Below, in pieces: positions 49,156 through 58,191 of a DNA stretch of 64,000 nt. The position numbers and the translations under genes were made by a program. The notes below the pieces were generated by a model. It made no database searches. It was not told the origin of the DNA and worked only from the letters and a program-made list of their open reading frames with translations. The stretch covers positions 496,001 through 560,000 of the forward strand of contig NZ_MASW01000001.1 of the NCBI RefSeq assembly GCF_003202285.1, read 5' to 3'. The stretch is from Prauserella muralis. Its GTDB lineage: Bacteria > Actinomycetota > Actinomycetes > Mycobacteriales > Pseudonocardiaceae. The first letter of the stretch is position 1. Every line of letters begins with the position of its first letter.

Positions 49156-50511
49156 CTCCCCAATGTGGCATTCGTAGCGTTCAACTTCCCCAATGTGGTG
49201 TTGTGGATGGCTCGGCGGGTGATTCCGGTGGAGGTGCGGGAGAGGTTTTTCGTTTTGGTGTGTGCGGGCTGGTCGTTGGGGGCTGCTGCTCGGGCTGTGG
49301 GCGTGGCGTCGTCCACGGCGGGGCGGTGGTGGCGAAGCTCGGGACTTGTGGAGACAGTGATGGAGGTTGGTCGGCGGGGTGGGTTGGCGGGGTCGCCGCC
49401 GCCGGTGGTGTCGGGTGGGGCTGATGCGGGTGGTGGTCGGCGGCGGCGGTTGTTGACCGGTGAGGATCGGTGTCAGATCGCGGTGGGGTTGCGGTGTGGG
49501 CTTTCGTATGCCGAGATCGGTGCGATGCTGGGGCGGGACCGGTCGGTGGTCTGGCGGGAGGTGCAGCGTAACCGGGGCCGGGATGGCTCGTATGTGGCTC
49601 CGGTGGCGCATCGGGCCGCGTTCGAGCGGCGGCGCCGCCCGAAGCGGTTCAAGCTGCAGGACAATCCGGGTCTGTGCCGGCAGATCGAGGAGTGGATGGA
49701 TCAGGGCTGGTCGCCGAGGTTGATCGCGATGGTGCTGGCTGAGGATCATCCGGTGGGGAGTAGGGACCGCGTGTGTCACGAGACGATCTACCAGGCGTTG
49801 TACGTGCAGGCCCGGGGGCGTCTGCGGGCTGACCTGCACACCCAGTTGAGCCTCAAACGCCGCCGCCGTAAGCCCCGCACCACCCCGCGAGCGGGGTCGG
49901 CGCGGTTGTATGCCGAGGCGTTCACGATCAGCCAGCGACCGGCCGAGGTCGCCGACCGGGCGGTGCCCGGGCACTGGGAGGGCGATCTGATCCTCGGCGC
50001 CGGGAACCGCTCGGCGATCGGCACCCTCATCGAGCGCACGACCCGGTTCACGCTGCTCCTGCACCTGCCCCAGCGGCACGACGCGGCCACCGTCGCCGCC
50101 GCGATGATCCGCGAGATGCAGCACCTGCCCGAGCACCTCCGCCGCTCCCTGACCTGGGACCGCGGCCGGGAACTCGCCTGCTACAGCGACATCCAGCTCG
50201 CCCTGAACATGCCGGTCTACTTCTGCGACCCACACAGCCCCTGGCAACGCGGCAGCAACGAAAACACCAACCGGCTCCTGCGGTTCTGGTTCCACCGAGG
50301 AACCAACCTGGCCACCCACACCCGCAACGACCTCCACCGCATCGCCGCCACCCTCAACAACCGGCCACGCCCTACCCTGAACCTACAAACCCCAGCCCAA
50401 GCGCTGGACCAGCTGCTCGCCAACCCGGCAGCAGCACCACCGCGTTGCTACCACCGATAGACCACGCCCGGCATTCGTTGCGTCCAACGCCACCAATGCC
50501 GCATTGGGGAA
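49156..50511 (+). mobile_element. IS30-family insertion sequence
   Basis: About 1.36 kb. The terminal inverted repeats are imperfect, roughly 30 bp: the left end starts TCCCCAATGTGGCATT (49157) and the right end, read inward, TTCCCCAATGCGGCATT (ending about 50511). A second copy of the end core, TTCCCCAATGTGG, lies inside at about 49186. It holds a single intact transposase gene. Exact ends are uncertain by 1-3 bp, and a target duplication could not be fixed. It sits 14 bp after the AAA-DUF234 stop and before lutC. Confidence 0.8.
49207..50460 (+). CDS. IS30-family transposase
   Basis: A 417-residue DDE transposase. An N-terminal helix-turn-helix (SLGAAARAVGVASSTAGRWW) and a second one (LSYAEIGAMLGRDRSVVWRE) precede the catalytic core: Asp260 (HWEGDLILG), Asp318 (TWDRGRE) and Glu352 (SNENTNRLL), with 33 residues between the last two, as in IS30. 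ATG 49207 follows the left inverted repeat. No frameshift or stop interrupts it, so the element may be active. The first third has a G/T-rich coding strand unlike the host genes. Confidence 0.93.
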   Translation: MARRVIPVEVRERFFVLVCAGWSLGAAARAVGVASSTAGRWWRSSGLVETVMEVGRRGGLAGSPPPVVSGGADAGGGRRRRLLTGEDRCQIAVGLRCGLSYAEIGAMLGRDRSVVWREVQRNRGRDGSYVAPVAHRAAFERRRRPKRFKLQDNPGLCRQIEEWMDQGWSPRLIAMVLAEDHPVGSRDRVCHETIYQALYVQARGRLRADLHTQLSLKRRRRKPRTTPRAGSARLYAEAFTISQRPAEVADRAVPGHWEGDLILGAGNRSAIGTLIERTTRFTLLLHLPQRHDAATVAAAMIREMQHLPEHLRRSLTWDRGRELACYSDIQLALNMPVYFCDPHSPWQRGSNENTNRLLRFWFHRGTNLATHTRNDLHRIAATLNNRPRPTLNLQTPAQALDQLLANPAAAPPRCYHR

Positions 50512-50574
50512 GTCCGCATTGGCACCGCGGCGCGCAGCGTCTCCGTCTGGATGGTGACGGGAGAGGGGTGGGCG

Positions 50575-51183
50575 CTACCGGGCGATCAGGACCTCCAGGG
50601 TGCGCGGGCCATGGACGCCCTCCACGCGATCGAACTCGATGTCGCTCGTCGCTGACGGTCCGCTGATGAACGTCAGCGGGCGCGTCGGCTCCAACCGCGC
50701 CAGCGCCTCCGGCACGCTCACCACCACCTGGTCGGCCCGCACCACGCACAGGTGGTAGTCCGGCACGAGGCTCAGCATCCGGCGGCCCTGCGCCCGCGCG
50801 GCATCGAGCACGATCGTGCCCGTCTCGGCGATCGCCACCGCGCAGCCGGTGAGCACGCCGTCCACGATGTCCAGTTCGGACAACTGAAGCGGTGGGTCGT
50901 CGGGCCGCCAGCGTACGCCCTCGACTCGCCACGACGGCGGCACGTCGGCGGGCACCACCATCGTCGACGCACCCCGCTCGGCCAGGCACCCGGCGATCCG
51001 CCCCGGCAGCGCCTTCTCGCCGACGGTGTGCACCACCGCCTGGTAGTCGGCGACCCGCTCGGCGAGCAGGCCCACCGGGTCCGGCACGGTCCGCGCACGC
51101 TCGTAGTCCCTCGGCACCGCGACCGGTGACGGCCTGCCCGCACCACGGATCCTCGCCAGTATCTCCTCCCGCGCGCTAGCCAC
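50575..51183 (-). CDS. lutC: Lactate utilization protein C
   Basis: A 202-residue LUD-domain protein (MASAREEILARIRGAG; TGCAVAIAETGTIVLDAA; LSLVPDYHLCVV; RTLEVLIAR). With LutA and LutB it makes the complex that oxidises L-lactate to pyruvate. GTG 51183 overlaps the lutB stop by 8 bp. It is the last gene of the rhamnose operon; the IS30 element lies about 60 bp downstream of its stop. Confidence 0.9.
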   Translation of the reverse strand: MASAREEILARIRGAGRPSPVAVPRDYERARTVPDPVGLLAERVADYQAVVHTVGEKALPGRIAGCLAERGASTMVVPADVPPSWRVEGVRWRPDDPPLQLSELDIVDGVLTGCAVAIAETGTIVLDAARAQGRRMLSLVPDYHLCVVRADQVVVSVPEALARLEPTRPLTFISGPSATSDIEFDRVEGVHGPRTLEVLIAR

Positions 51184-52603
51184 GGTTGCGCCTCCACCAC
51201 GCCCGGAACGACTCCTTCGGCACGGCGGGAAAGTCCCGCGCGTCCGTCCACTTCGATCCCGGCCACGGCAGCCGCGAGATCCGGCCGTCCCGCGCGAGGT
51301 AGCGCGTCAGCGCGCCGGCCTTCTGCGCCCGCTCGTAGCGCTTCGGGTCGGCGAACACCCACGCGGCGGCCGCCATGGCCAGCGCCTCCGGGGTGCGCCT
51401 GCCCTTCGCCTCGACCACCTCCGCGCGCAGGTGCGTCAGCACCTCCGGGATGTTGATGCGCACCGGGCACACCTCGTAGCACGCGCCGCACAGCGACGAG
51501 GCGTACGGCAGCGAGGCCGCCTGCTCGTCGTGCAGGTCCCCGGCCAGCTGTGGCGCCAGGATCGCGCCGATGGGGCCCGGATACACCGAGCCGTAGGCCT
51601 GCCCTCCCGTGCGCTCGTACACCGGGCACACGTTGAGACACGCCGAGCAGCGGATGCAGCGCAACGCCTGCCGCCCCACCTCGTCGGCGAGCGTGGCCGT
51701 GCGGCCGTTGTCCAGCAGCACCAGGTGGAAGTTCGCGGGCCCGTCGCCGGGGGTGACGCCCGACCAGATGGAGGTGTAGGGGTTCATTCGCTCCGCTGTG
51801 GACGATCGCGGCAGCAGCTGCAGGAACACCTCGAGGTCCTGCCACGTCGGCACGAGCTTCTCGATGCCCATGACGGTGATCAGCGTCTCCGGCAGGGTCA
51901 GGCACATGCGGCCGTTGCCCTCGGACTCCACGACCACCACCGACCCGGTGCCGGCGACGGCGAAGTTGGCCCCGGAGATGGCGACCTTCGTGGACAGGAA
52001 CTTGCGCCGCAGGTGCCTGCGCGCGGCCTCGGCGAGGTCGCGCGGCTCGTCGGAGGCGGGCTGCTCGGCCATCCGCCCGCCGAAGATGTCGCGGATCTCC
52101 GCGCGGTTGCGGTGGATGGCGGGCACCAGGATGTGGGAGGGCCGGTCGTTGCCGAGCTGGACGATCAGCTCGGCGAGGTCGGTCTCGACGGCGCGCACGC
52201 CGCCCGCCTCGAGCGCCTCGTTGAGGCCGATCTCGGCGGTGGCCATCGACTTGACCTTGACGACCTCGTCGGCGCCCTGCTCGCGCACCAGGTCGAGCAC
52301 GATGCGGTTGGCCTCCTCGGCGTCGCGCGCCCAGTGCACGACGCCCCCGCGCGCGATGACCGACTCCTCCAGCCGCAGCAGGTAGTGGTCGAGGTTGGCG
52401 AGCACGTCGTCCTTGATCGCCTCGCCCGCCGCGCGCAGCCGCTCCCAGTCGTCCAGTTCGGCGACGACCCCGGCCCGTTTCGTGCGGATGGTGGTGGTGG
52501 CCTTGCGCAGGTTGCGGCGCAGCTGGGGGTCGGCGAGCGCCTCGTGCGCGGCCTTCGGAAACGCCGGGGTGCCCAGCCACGTCACGGGGTTGCGGGCGCC
52601 CAT
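51176..52603 (-). CDS. lutB: Lactate utilization protein B
   Basis: A 475-residue iron-sulfur subunit. An N-terminal LUD domain (about residues 60-290) is followed by two ferredoxin-type motifs, CIRCSACLNVCPVY and LCGACYEVCPVRINIPE, each suited to a [4Fe-4S] cluster. ATG 52603 lies within the lutA gene, a 22-bp overlap, so translation is coupled. In this operon the lactate comes from rhamnose through lactaldehyde. Confidence 0.93.
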   Translation of the reverse strand: MGARNPVTWLGTPAFPKAAHEALADPQLRRNLRKATTTIRTKRAGVVAELDDWERLRAAGEAIKDDVLANLDHYLLRLEESVIARGGVVHWARDAEEANRIVLDLVREQGADEVVKVKSMATAEIGLNEALEAGGVRAVETDLAELIVQLGNDRPSHILVPAIHRNRAEIRDIFGGRMAEQPASDEPRDLAEAARRHLRRKFLSTKVAISGANFAVAGTGSVVVVESEGNGRMCLTLPETLITVMGIEKLVPTWQDLEVFLQLLPRSSTAERMNPYTSIWSGVTPGDGPANFHLVLLDNGRTATLADEVGRQALRCIRCSACLNVCPVYERTGGQAYGSVYPGPIGAILAPQLAGDLHDEQAASLPYASSLCGACYEVCPVRINIPEVLTHLRAEVVEAKGRRTPEALAMAAAAWVFADPKRYERAQKAGALTRYLARDGRISRLPWPGSKWTDARDFPAVPKESFRAWWRRNRG

Positions 52604-53316
52604 GGCTCCTCCTTCGTGCTCGCCAGTATCTCCGCGAGGTGCACCGTGCGCACCCCGGTGCGCAGCCGCGACAGGCCGCCGCCGATGTGCATCAGGCAGG
52701 AGTTGTCGCCCGCCGTCAGCACCTGCGCCGCCGTGTCCTGCACGGAGCGCATCTTGTCCGCCAGCATCGCCGTGGAGGTCTCGGCGTTCTTCAGCGCGAA
52801 CGTGCCGCCGAAGCCGCAGCACTGCTCGGCCTGCGGCAGCTCGACCAGTTCCAGCCCCGTGACGGCACGCAGCAGCCGCAGCGGCTTCTCGCCGACCCCG
52901 AGCATCCGCAGCGAGTGGCAGGTCGGGTGGTAGGTGACCCGGTAGGGGAAGTACGCGCCGACGTCCTCCACGCCGAGCACGTCGACGAGGAACTCGCTCA
53001 GCTCGTAGGTGCGCTCCACGGCGAGGCTCGGACCGCACAGCCCGGGGTGGATCTCGCGGACCATGCCGCCGCACGAGCCGGACGGCGCGACCACGTAGTC
53101 GTAGCCGTCGAAGATCCTGGCGTAGTCGCGGGCCAGCGGCCTGGCGTAGCCGGGGTAGCCGGTGTTGAAGTGCAGCTGCCCGCAGCACGTCTGCTCCTGC
53201 GGGAAGTCCACCTCGCAGCCGAGCCGTTCCAGCAGCCGCAGCATCGCCTTGGCGGTGTCCGGGTACAGCGTGTCGGTGAGGCAGGTGGCGAACAGCGCCA
53301 CCCTCGGCCGGCTCAT
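52582..53316 (-). CDS. lutA: Lactate utilization protein A
   Basis: A 244-residue protein with two CCG-type cysteine-rich modules (FPQEQTCCGQLHFNTGYPGY; LPQAEQCCGFGGTFALKN), the heterodisulfide-reductase-like clusters of LutA/GlcF proteins. ATG 53316 shares an ATGA overlap with the rhaB stop. It works with LutB and LutC in oxidising L-lactate to pyruvate. Confidence 0.93.
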   Translation of the reverse strand: MSRPRVALFATCLTDTLYPDTAKAMLRLLERLGCEVDFPQEQTCCGQLHFNTGYPGYARPLARDYARIFDGYDYVVAPSGSCGGMVREIHPGLCGPSLAVERTYELSEFLVDVLGVEDVGAYFPYRVTYHPTCHSLRMLGVGEKPLRLLRAVTGLELVELPQAEQCCGFGGTFALKNAETSTAMLADKMRSVQDTAAQVLTAGDNSCLMHIGGGLSRLRTGVRTVHLAEILASTKEEPWAPATP

Positions 53317-54713
53317 CGCAAACCCACCCGCCGGGCCGCCGACTCCCACGCGGCGGTGCCACCACGCGGCTCGTAGCGGGCCAGCGGCGCGGCCACCGGC
53401 GCGTCCGCCACCACGCCGGCGGCCCTGGCCTGCACGAACACGTTGCCGAGTGCGCTGGCCTCCACCGGGCCGGCCAGCACCGGCAGCCCGCACGCGTCGG
53501 CGGTGAACTGGCACAGCGGTTCGTTGAGCGCGCCGCCGCCCACCAGGTGCACCACCTCCAGCTCCCGGCCCGACAGCCGGGATGCGGTGCGCAGCGACGC
53601 GGCGTGTGCCACCGCCAGTGACTCGAGGATCGTGCGCGCCACGGCGGGCGGGCTCTGCGGCACCGGCTGCCCCGACCCGGCACACGCCGCGGCGATGCGC
53701 GCGGGCATGTCACCGGGCGGCAGGAACTCGGGCGAGTCGGGATCCACGATGGACCTGAACGCCGGTTCCGCCATGGCCTGCGCGAGCACGTCGGAGAGCC
53801 TCATGTCCAGGCCCTGCTCCCGCCAGACTCGCATCGACTCGCTGAGCAGCCACAGCCCCATGGTGTTGCGCAGGAACCGTACGGTGCCGTCGATACCGGC
53901 CTCGTTGGTGAAGTTGGCCTCGCGCGCGGCCTCGGTGAGCACCGGCGAGGGCAGCTCCAGCCCGACGAGCGACCACGTGCCACACGAGATGTAGCCGAAC
54001 CGCTCGCCCGAGGCGGGCACGGCGGCCACCGCGGAGGCGGTGTCGTGCGACGCCACCGCCACCACCGGCGTGCCGCCAGGGCCCTCGCCGATCCGCGTGC
54101 CGGGCAGGCGCAGCGGCGGCAGCAGCGTGCCCGGGATCGGCGTACGCTCCAGCAACTCGGCCGACCACTGCCGCGTGGTCGCGTCGAGCAGGGCGGTGGT
54201 GGACGCGTTGGTCACCTCGGCGCCCTGCTCCCCGGTCAGCCAGTAACCGATCAGATCCGGCAACAGCAACATCGTTTTGTCGACAAGGCGATCCGGTGGT
54301 TCGGCGAGCAGCTGGTAGATCGTGTTGAACGGCAGGTACTGCAGCCCGGTGATCCGGTACAGCGTGGCGTCGTCCACGCTCTCCCGCAGCCGCTGCGCCA
54401 TCCCGGCGGTGCGCGGGTCGCGGTAGCAGCGCACGTCACCGTCGAGCGTGCCGTCCGGGCCGATCAGGCCGTAGTCCACCGCCCACGAGTCGATGCCGAT
54501 CGACACCGGGTGCGCGTCGGCGGTGTCGCGCAGCCCGGCCAGGATCTCGCCGTACATCTCGTCGACGTCCCACCGCAGGCCCCCGCCGGGCCGCTCGCGC
54601 GGGCCGGTGGGAAACCGGCGCACCTCGGTCAGCGTGATCTCGCCGCCGCGGACGTCGCCGAGCATGACGCGGCCGCTGGTGGCCCCCAGGTCGACGGCTA
54701 CGAACGCGGGCAT
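53313..54713 (-). CDS. rhaB: Rhamnulokinase
   Basis: A 466-residue FGGY-family sugar kinase. Phosphate-1 AVDLGATSGRVML is at the N-terminus, the substrate segment is GIDSWAVDYGLIG, phosphate-2 is SHDTASAVAAVPA followed by SCGTWSLVG, and adenosine is VVHLVGGGALNEPLCQ. These fit rhamnulokinase, which phosphorylates L-rhamnulose to L-rhamnulose-1-phosphate. ATG 54713 lies 4 bp from the upstream isomerase stop. Confidence 0.92.
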   Translation of the reverse strand: MPAFVAVDLGATSGRVMLGDVRGGEITLTEVRRFPTGPRERPGGGLRWDVDEMYGEILAGLRDTADAHPVSIGIDSWAVDYGLIGPDGTLDGDVRCYRDPRTAGMAQRLRESVDDATLYRITGLQYLPFNTIYQLLAEPPDRLVDKTMLLLPDLIGYWLTGEQGAEVTNASTTALLDATTRQWSAELLERTPIPGTLLPPLRLPGTRIGEGPGGTPVVAVASHDTASAVAAVPASGERFGYISCGTWSLVGLELPSPVLTEAAREANFTNEAGIDGTVRFLRNTMGLWLLSESMRVWREQGLDMRLSDVLAQAMAEPAFRSIVDPDSPEFLPPGDMPARIAAACAGSGQPVPQSPPAVARTILESLAVAHAASLRTASRLSGRELEVVHLVGGGALNEPLCQFTADACGLPVLAGPVEASALGNVFVQARAAGVVADAPVAAPLARYEPRGGTAAWESAARRVGLR

Positions 54714-54717
54714 GAGC

Positions 54718-56127
54718 TCAGACCTCGACGACCGGCACGTCCAGCAGGCTCGCCACCGCACGCAACCGCGCGGCACGATGCCCGACGCCGAGCGCCCAGT
54801 GGTGCGCGACGCCGCTGGCCGACCACTCGTCGGTCCACTCGCCGGGGTCGCGGCCGAAGTCGACCCGGCTGGTGGTGTTGCCGATCTTCATCAGCGGACC
54901 GTCGACCACCTCGCCCTCCGACACGATCAGCGAGTACCGCCCGTGGTGGTCCTGCCCGACTCCGAGCAGCGTCACCGGCCCGTGCGCGACGTCGAACTCC
55001 ACGGACACGCCCCAGCCGCGCTTGCCGTGGTAGACGCCAAGGCCCCGCAGCAGCGGCTTCGTGGCGCTGATCGCCAGGTGTGCGGGACCGTCGTGGCCCA
55101 TCTCGACGTGGCCGCGCTGGAAGTCCAGTGCCTGCAGCTCGGTGAACGAACCGCCCGCGCCGAGCACGTCCATGATCAGCATCGCCAGGCTGGTGCGCAG
55201 CTCGTACTCTCCGGCCGCGGGGATGCCGCGCGCGGTGAGCAGGCTCGCGCCGAGGATCATCCCCGCGCCGAGCCGCTCGTGCAGCTCGCCGTCGAGGCCG
55301 CGGTGGTAGTAGGCGAGGCTGTCCAGGTCGAAGTCGGCGACCAGCCGGTCGAGCCCGACCGCCACCTTCGCGCCCCACTCCAGGTCCTCGCGGTTCACCG
55401 AGGCGTCGAGCTCGAACACCGACTCCGCCTCGGCGACCTTCTCCGCCACCTCCGCGTCCGTCACCCGCTCGACCCGGACGCGCAGGTCGTCGAACTCCAG
55501 CACCTCGACGTGCCCGCCGAAGTGGGCGCTCACCATCGTCAGATCCGTCGACACGTCGTACATGCCCGGGTAGAGGTGGCCCATCAGGCCGTGCCTGCCG
55601 TGGCGCAGGACCGTGCGCACCGACGCGGCCGAGATCCAGTTCTCGATCCTGGCCCACGCCCGCTCGTCGCGCAGATGGCCCGACACGCTGCGGAACTCGA
55701 CACCCGCCCTGCGGAAGGCGTTGGCCATCTCCGGCAGCGGGCACGCGCCGCAGTAGGCCAGCCACTGCCCGGTGTCGACGCTCGCGTGGTCCATCGACTC
55801 GGTCGGCTGCAGGTTGATCAGCAGCACCGGGGCACCGCTGCGCTGCGCGATCGGCATCAGCATCGTGGCCGTCATGTACGTGGTGAGGAAGCCGACGATC
55901 AGGTCGCAGCCCGCCGCCCGCAGCTTCTCCGCCGCGGCGGCGCCCTCCTGGGCGTCGGAGATGAAGCCGACGTCGACGATCTCGGCGTCGTAGCCCGCGA
56001 TGCGCTCGCTGACGTAGGCCGACGAGCGCTTCAGCGTCGGCAGCAGGTCGGGAAACTGCGGCCAGTACGCGCCGAGCCCGCCCGCGACGAGGCCGATCGT
56101 CGGCCTGCGCTTGGTGTTGGACGTCAT
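54718..56127 (-). CDS. L-fucose/L-arabinose isomerase-family protein
   Basis: A 469-residue protein of the arabinose/fucose isomerase fold (TIGLVAGGLGAYWPQFPDL; GFLTTYMTATMLMPIAQRSG; HGRHGLMGHLYPGMYDVSTD; GRDPGEWTDEWSASGVAHHW). It is not the rhamnose isomerase, which is a separate gene in the operon. It may isomerise another 6-deoxyhexose such as L-fucose, letting this operon use more than one sugar, or act as an auxiliary isomerase. ATG 56127 lies 13 bp after the stop of the aldolase fusion gene. Fold confident, substrate inferred. Confidence 0.78.
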   Translation of the reverse strand: MTSNTKRRPTIGLVAGGLGAYWPQFPDLLPTLKRSSAYVSERIAGYDAEIVDVGFISDAQEGAAAAEKLRAAGCDLIVGFLTTYMTATMLMPIAQRSGAPVLLINLQPTESMDHASVDTGQWLAYCGACPLPEMANAFRRAGVEFRSVSGHLRDERAWARIENWISAASVRTVLRHGRHGLMGHLYPGMYDVSTDLTMVSAHFGGHVEVLEFDDLRVRVERVTDAEVAEKVAEAESVFELDASVNREDLEWGAKVAVGLDRLVADFDLDSLAYYHRGLDGELHERLGAGMILGASLLTARGIPAAGEYELRTSLAMLIMDVLGAGGSFTELQALDFQRGHVEMGHDGPAHLAISATKPLLRGLGVYHGKRGWGVSVEFDVAHGPVTLLGVGQDHHGRYSLIVSEGEVVDGPLMKIGNTTSRVDFGRDPGEWTDEWSASGVAHHWALGVGHRAARLRAVASLLDVPVVEV

Positions 56128-56140
56128 GGGGACTCCTTCG

Positions 56141-58186
56141 TCACCGCAGGAACGCGGCCGCGACACCGGCATCGACCGGGATGTGCAGGCCCGTGGTGTG
56201 GGACAACTCGCCCGAGGTGAGCGCGAACACCGCGTTGGCGACGTGCTCGGGCAGTACCTCCCGCTTGAGCAGCGTGCGCTGGGCGTAGAAGGCGCCCAGC
56301 TCCTCCTCGGGCACGCCGTACACGGCGGCCCGCTGGGCGCCCCAGCCGGAGGCGAAGATCCCCGACCCGCGCACCACCCCGTCCGGGTTCACGCCGTTGA
56401 CCCGGATGCCGTACTCGCCCAGCTCCGCGGCCAGCAGGCGCACCTGGTGCGCCTGGTCGGCCTTCGTGGCGCCGTAGGCGATGTTGTTCGGCCCGGCGAA
56501 CACGCCGTTCTTGCTGGCGATGTAGACGATGTCGCCGCCGAGGCCCTGCGCGATCATCGCCCTGGCCGCCTCGCGCGAGACCAGGAACGAGCCGCGCGCC
56601 ATCACGTCGTGCTGCAGGTCCCAGTCGCGCGTGCTGGTCTCCAGCAGCGGCTTGGAGATCGACAGCCCGGCGTTGTTGACCACCAGGTCGACGCCGCCGA
56701 AGGCCAGCGACGTGGCGGCCACCGCCTCGGCCACGGCGTCCTCGTCGGTGACGTCGACGGCCACGGCCACCGCCCTGTCGGCGTTGCCGATCTCCCCGGC
56801 GACCTTCGCGGCCGCCTCGGCGTCGCGGTCGGCGACGGCCACACACGCGCCCTCGGCGGCCAGCCGCTGCGCGATGGCCCTGCCGATCCCGGAGCCACCC
56901 CCGGTGACGAGCGCGATCCGCGTGGCGAGCGGCTTGGGCTTGGGCATGCGCCGCAGCTTGGCCTCTTCCAGCTCCCAGTACTCGATGCGGAACTTCTCCG
57001 ACTCCGGGATCGGCGCGTACGTCGACACCGACTCGGCGCCGCGCATGACGTTGATGGCGTTGACGTAGAACTCGCCCGCCACGCGCGCGGTCTGCTTGTC
57101 GCGGCCGAAGCTGAACATGCCCACGCCCGGCACCAGCACGATCGCCGGGTCCGCGCCGCGCATCGGCGGCGAGTCGGCGGTGGCGTGCCGCTGGTAGTAG
57201 GCGGCGTACTCCTCGCGGTAGGTGGCGTGCAGGTCCCTGACCCGCTCTATGACCTGCTCCAGCGGCGCGGTGGCGGGCAGGTCCACCACGAGCGGGGCGA
57301 CCTTGGTGCGCAGGAAGTGATCGGGGCACGACGTGCCGAGCGCGGCCAGCGCCGGGTGCTTCTGTCTGGACAGGAACTCCAGCACCTCGGCCGAGTCGGT
57401 GAAGTGGCCCAGCTGCGGCGCGTCGGTGGAAGCGAGCCCGCGCAGCACGGGGAACAACTCGGCCGCGCGGGCCCGCCGGTCCGCGTCGGGCAGCGGCTCG
57501 TAGCCGGGCAGCACCGGGCCAAACGGCTCCGGATCGCCGTGCTCGGCGAGGTAGGCCTCGGCGGTGCGGATGATCTCCAGGGAGTTGCGCCGGCACTGCT
57601 CGCTCGAGGCGCCCCACGCCGTGATGCCGTGCCCGCCGAGGACGCAGCCGATGGCCCGCGGGTTCTCGGCCTTGATCGCGGCGATGTCGAGGCCGAGCTG
57701 GAAGCCCGGCCGCCGCCACGGCACCCACACCACGCGCTCGCCGAACACCGTGCGGGTCAGCTCCTCGCCGTCGACGGCGGTGGCGATCGCGATGCCCGAG
57801 TCGGGGTGCAGGTGGTCGACGTGCGGCGCATCGACGAGGCCGTGCATGGCGGTGTCGATGCTCGGCGCGGCGCCGCCCTTGCCGTGCAGGCAGTAGTCGA
57901 ACGCGGCGACCATCTCGTCCTCGCGCTCCTCGCCGGGGTAGACGTCGACGAGCGCGCGCATCCGGTCGAGCCGCAGCACGGCGAGCCCGGCCTCGGTGAG
58001 GGTGCCCAGGTCGCCGCCCGAGCCCTTCACCCACATCAGGTCGACGTCATCGCCGGTGGCCGGGTCTGTGGCGGTGCCCTTGGCCGAGGCGTTGCCGCCC
58101 GCGTAGTTGGTGTTCCTCCGGTCGGCTCCGAGCTCGTGCGAGCGCGCGAGCAGCTCGGCGACGGCGGGATGCGGTTGGCTGGTCAT
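56141..58186 (-). CDS. Bifunctional rhamnulose-1-phosphate aldolase / lactaldehyde dehydrogenase
   Basis: A 681-residue fusion. The N-terminal half is a class II aldolase: NTNYAGGNASAKG near the start, zinc-site histidines in APHVDHLHPDSGIAIA, then GCVLGGHGITAWG. The C-terminal half (from about residue 420) is an SDR with TGGGSGIGRAIA and YGATKADQ. Known bifunctional enzymes of this type (RhaEW or YuxG-like) cleave L-rhamnulose-1-phosphate to DHAP and L-lactaldehyde and oxidise the aldehyde to L-lactate. ATG 58186 is preferred; an ATG at 58204 is possible and would overlap the rhamnose isomerase gene. Confidence 0.92.
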   Translation of the reverse strand: MTSQPHPAVAELLARSHELGADRRNTNYAGGNASAKGTATDPATGDDVDLMWVKGSGGDLGTLTEAGLAVLRLDRMRALVDVYPGEEREDEMVAAFDYCLHGKGGAAPSIDTAMHGLVDAPHVDHLHPDSGIAIATAVDGEELTRTVFGERVVWVPWRRPGFQLGLDIAAIKAENPRAIGCVLGGHGITAWGASSEQCRRNSLEIIRTAEAYLAEHGDPEPFGPVLPGYEPLPDADRRARAAELFPVLRGLASTDAPQLGHFTDSAEVLEFLSRQKHPALAALGTSCPDHFLRTKVAPLVVDLPATAPLEQVIERVRDLHATYREEYAAYYQRHATADSPPMRGADPAIVLVPGVGMFSFGRDKQTARVAGEFYVNAINVMRGAESVSTYAPIPESEKFRIEYWELEEAKLRRMPKPKPLATRIALVTGGGSGIGRAIAQRLAAEGACVAVADRDAEAAAKVAGEIGNADRAVAVAVDVTDEDAVAEAVAATSLAFGGVDLVVNNAGLSISKPLLETSTRDWDLQHDVMARGSFLVSREAARAMIAQGLGGDIVYIASKNGVFAGPNNIAYGATKADQAHQVRLLAAELGEYGIRVNGVNPDGVVRGSGIFASGWGAQRAAVYGVPEEELGAFYAQRTLLKREVLPEHVANAVFALTSGELSHTTGLHIPVDAGVAAAFLR

Positions 58187-58191
58187 GGTGC

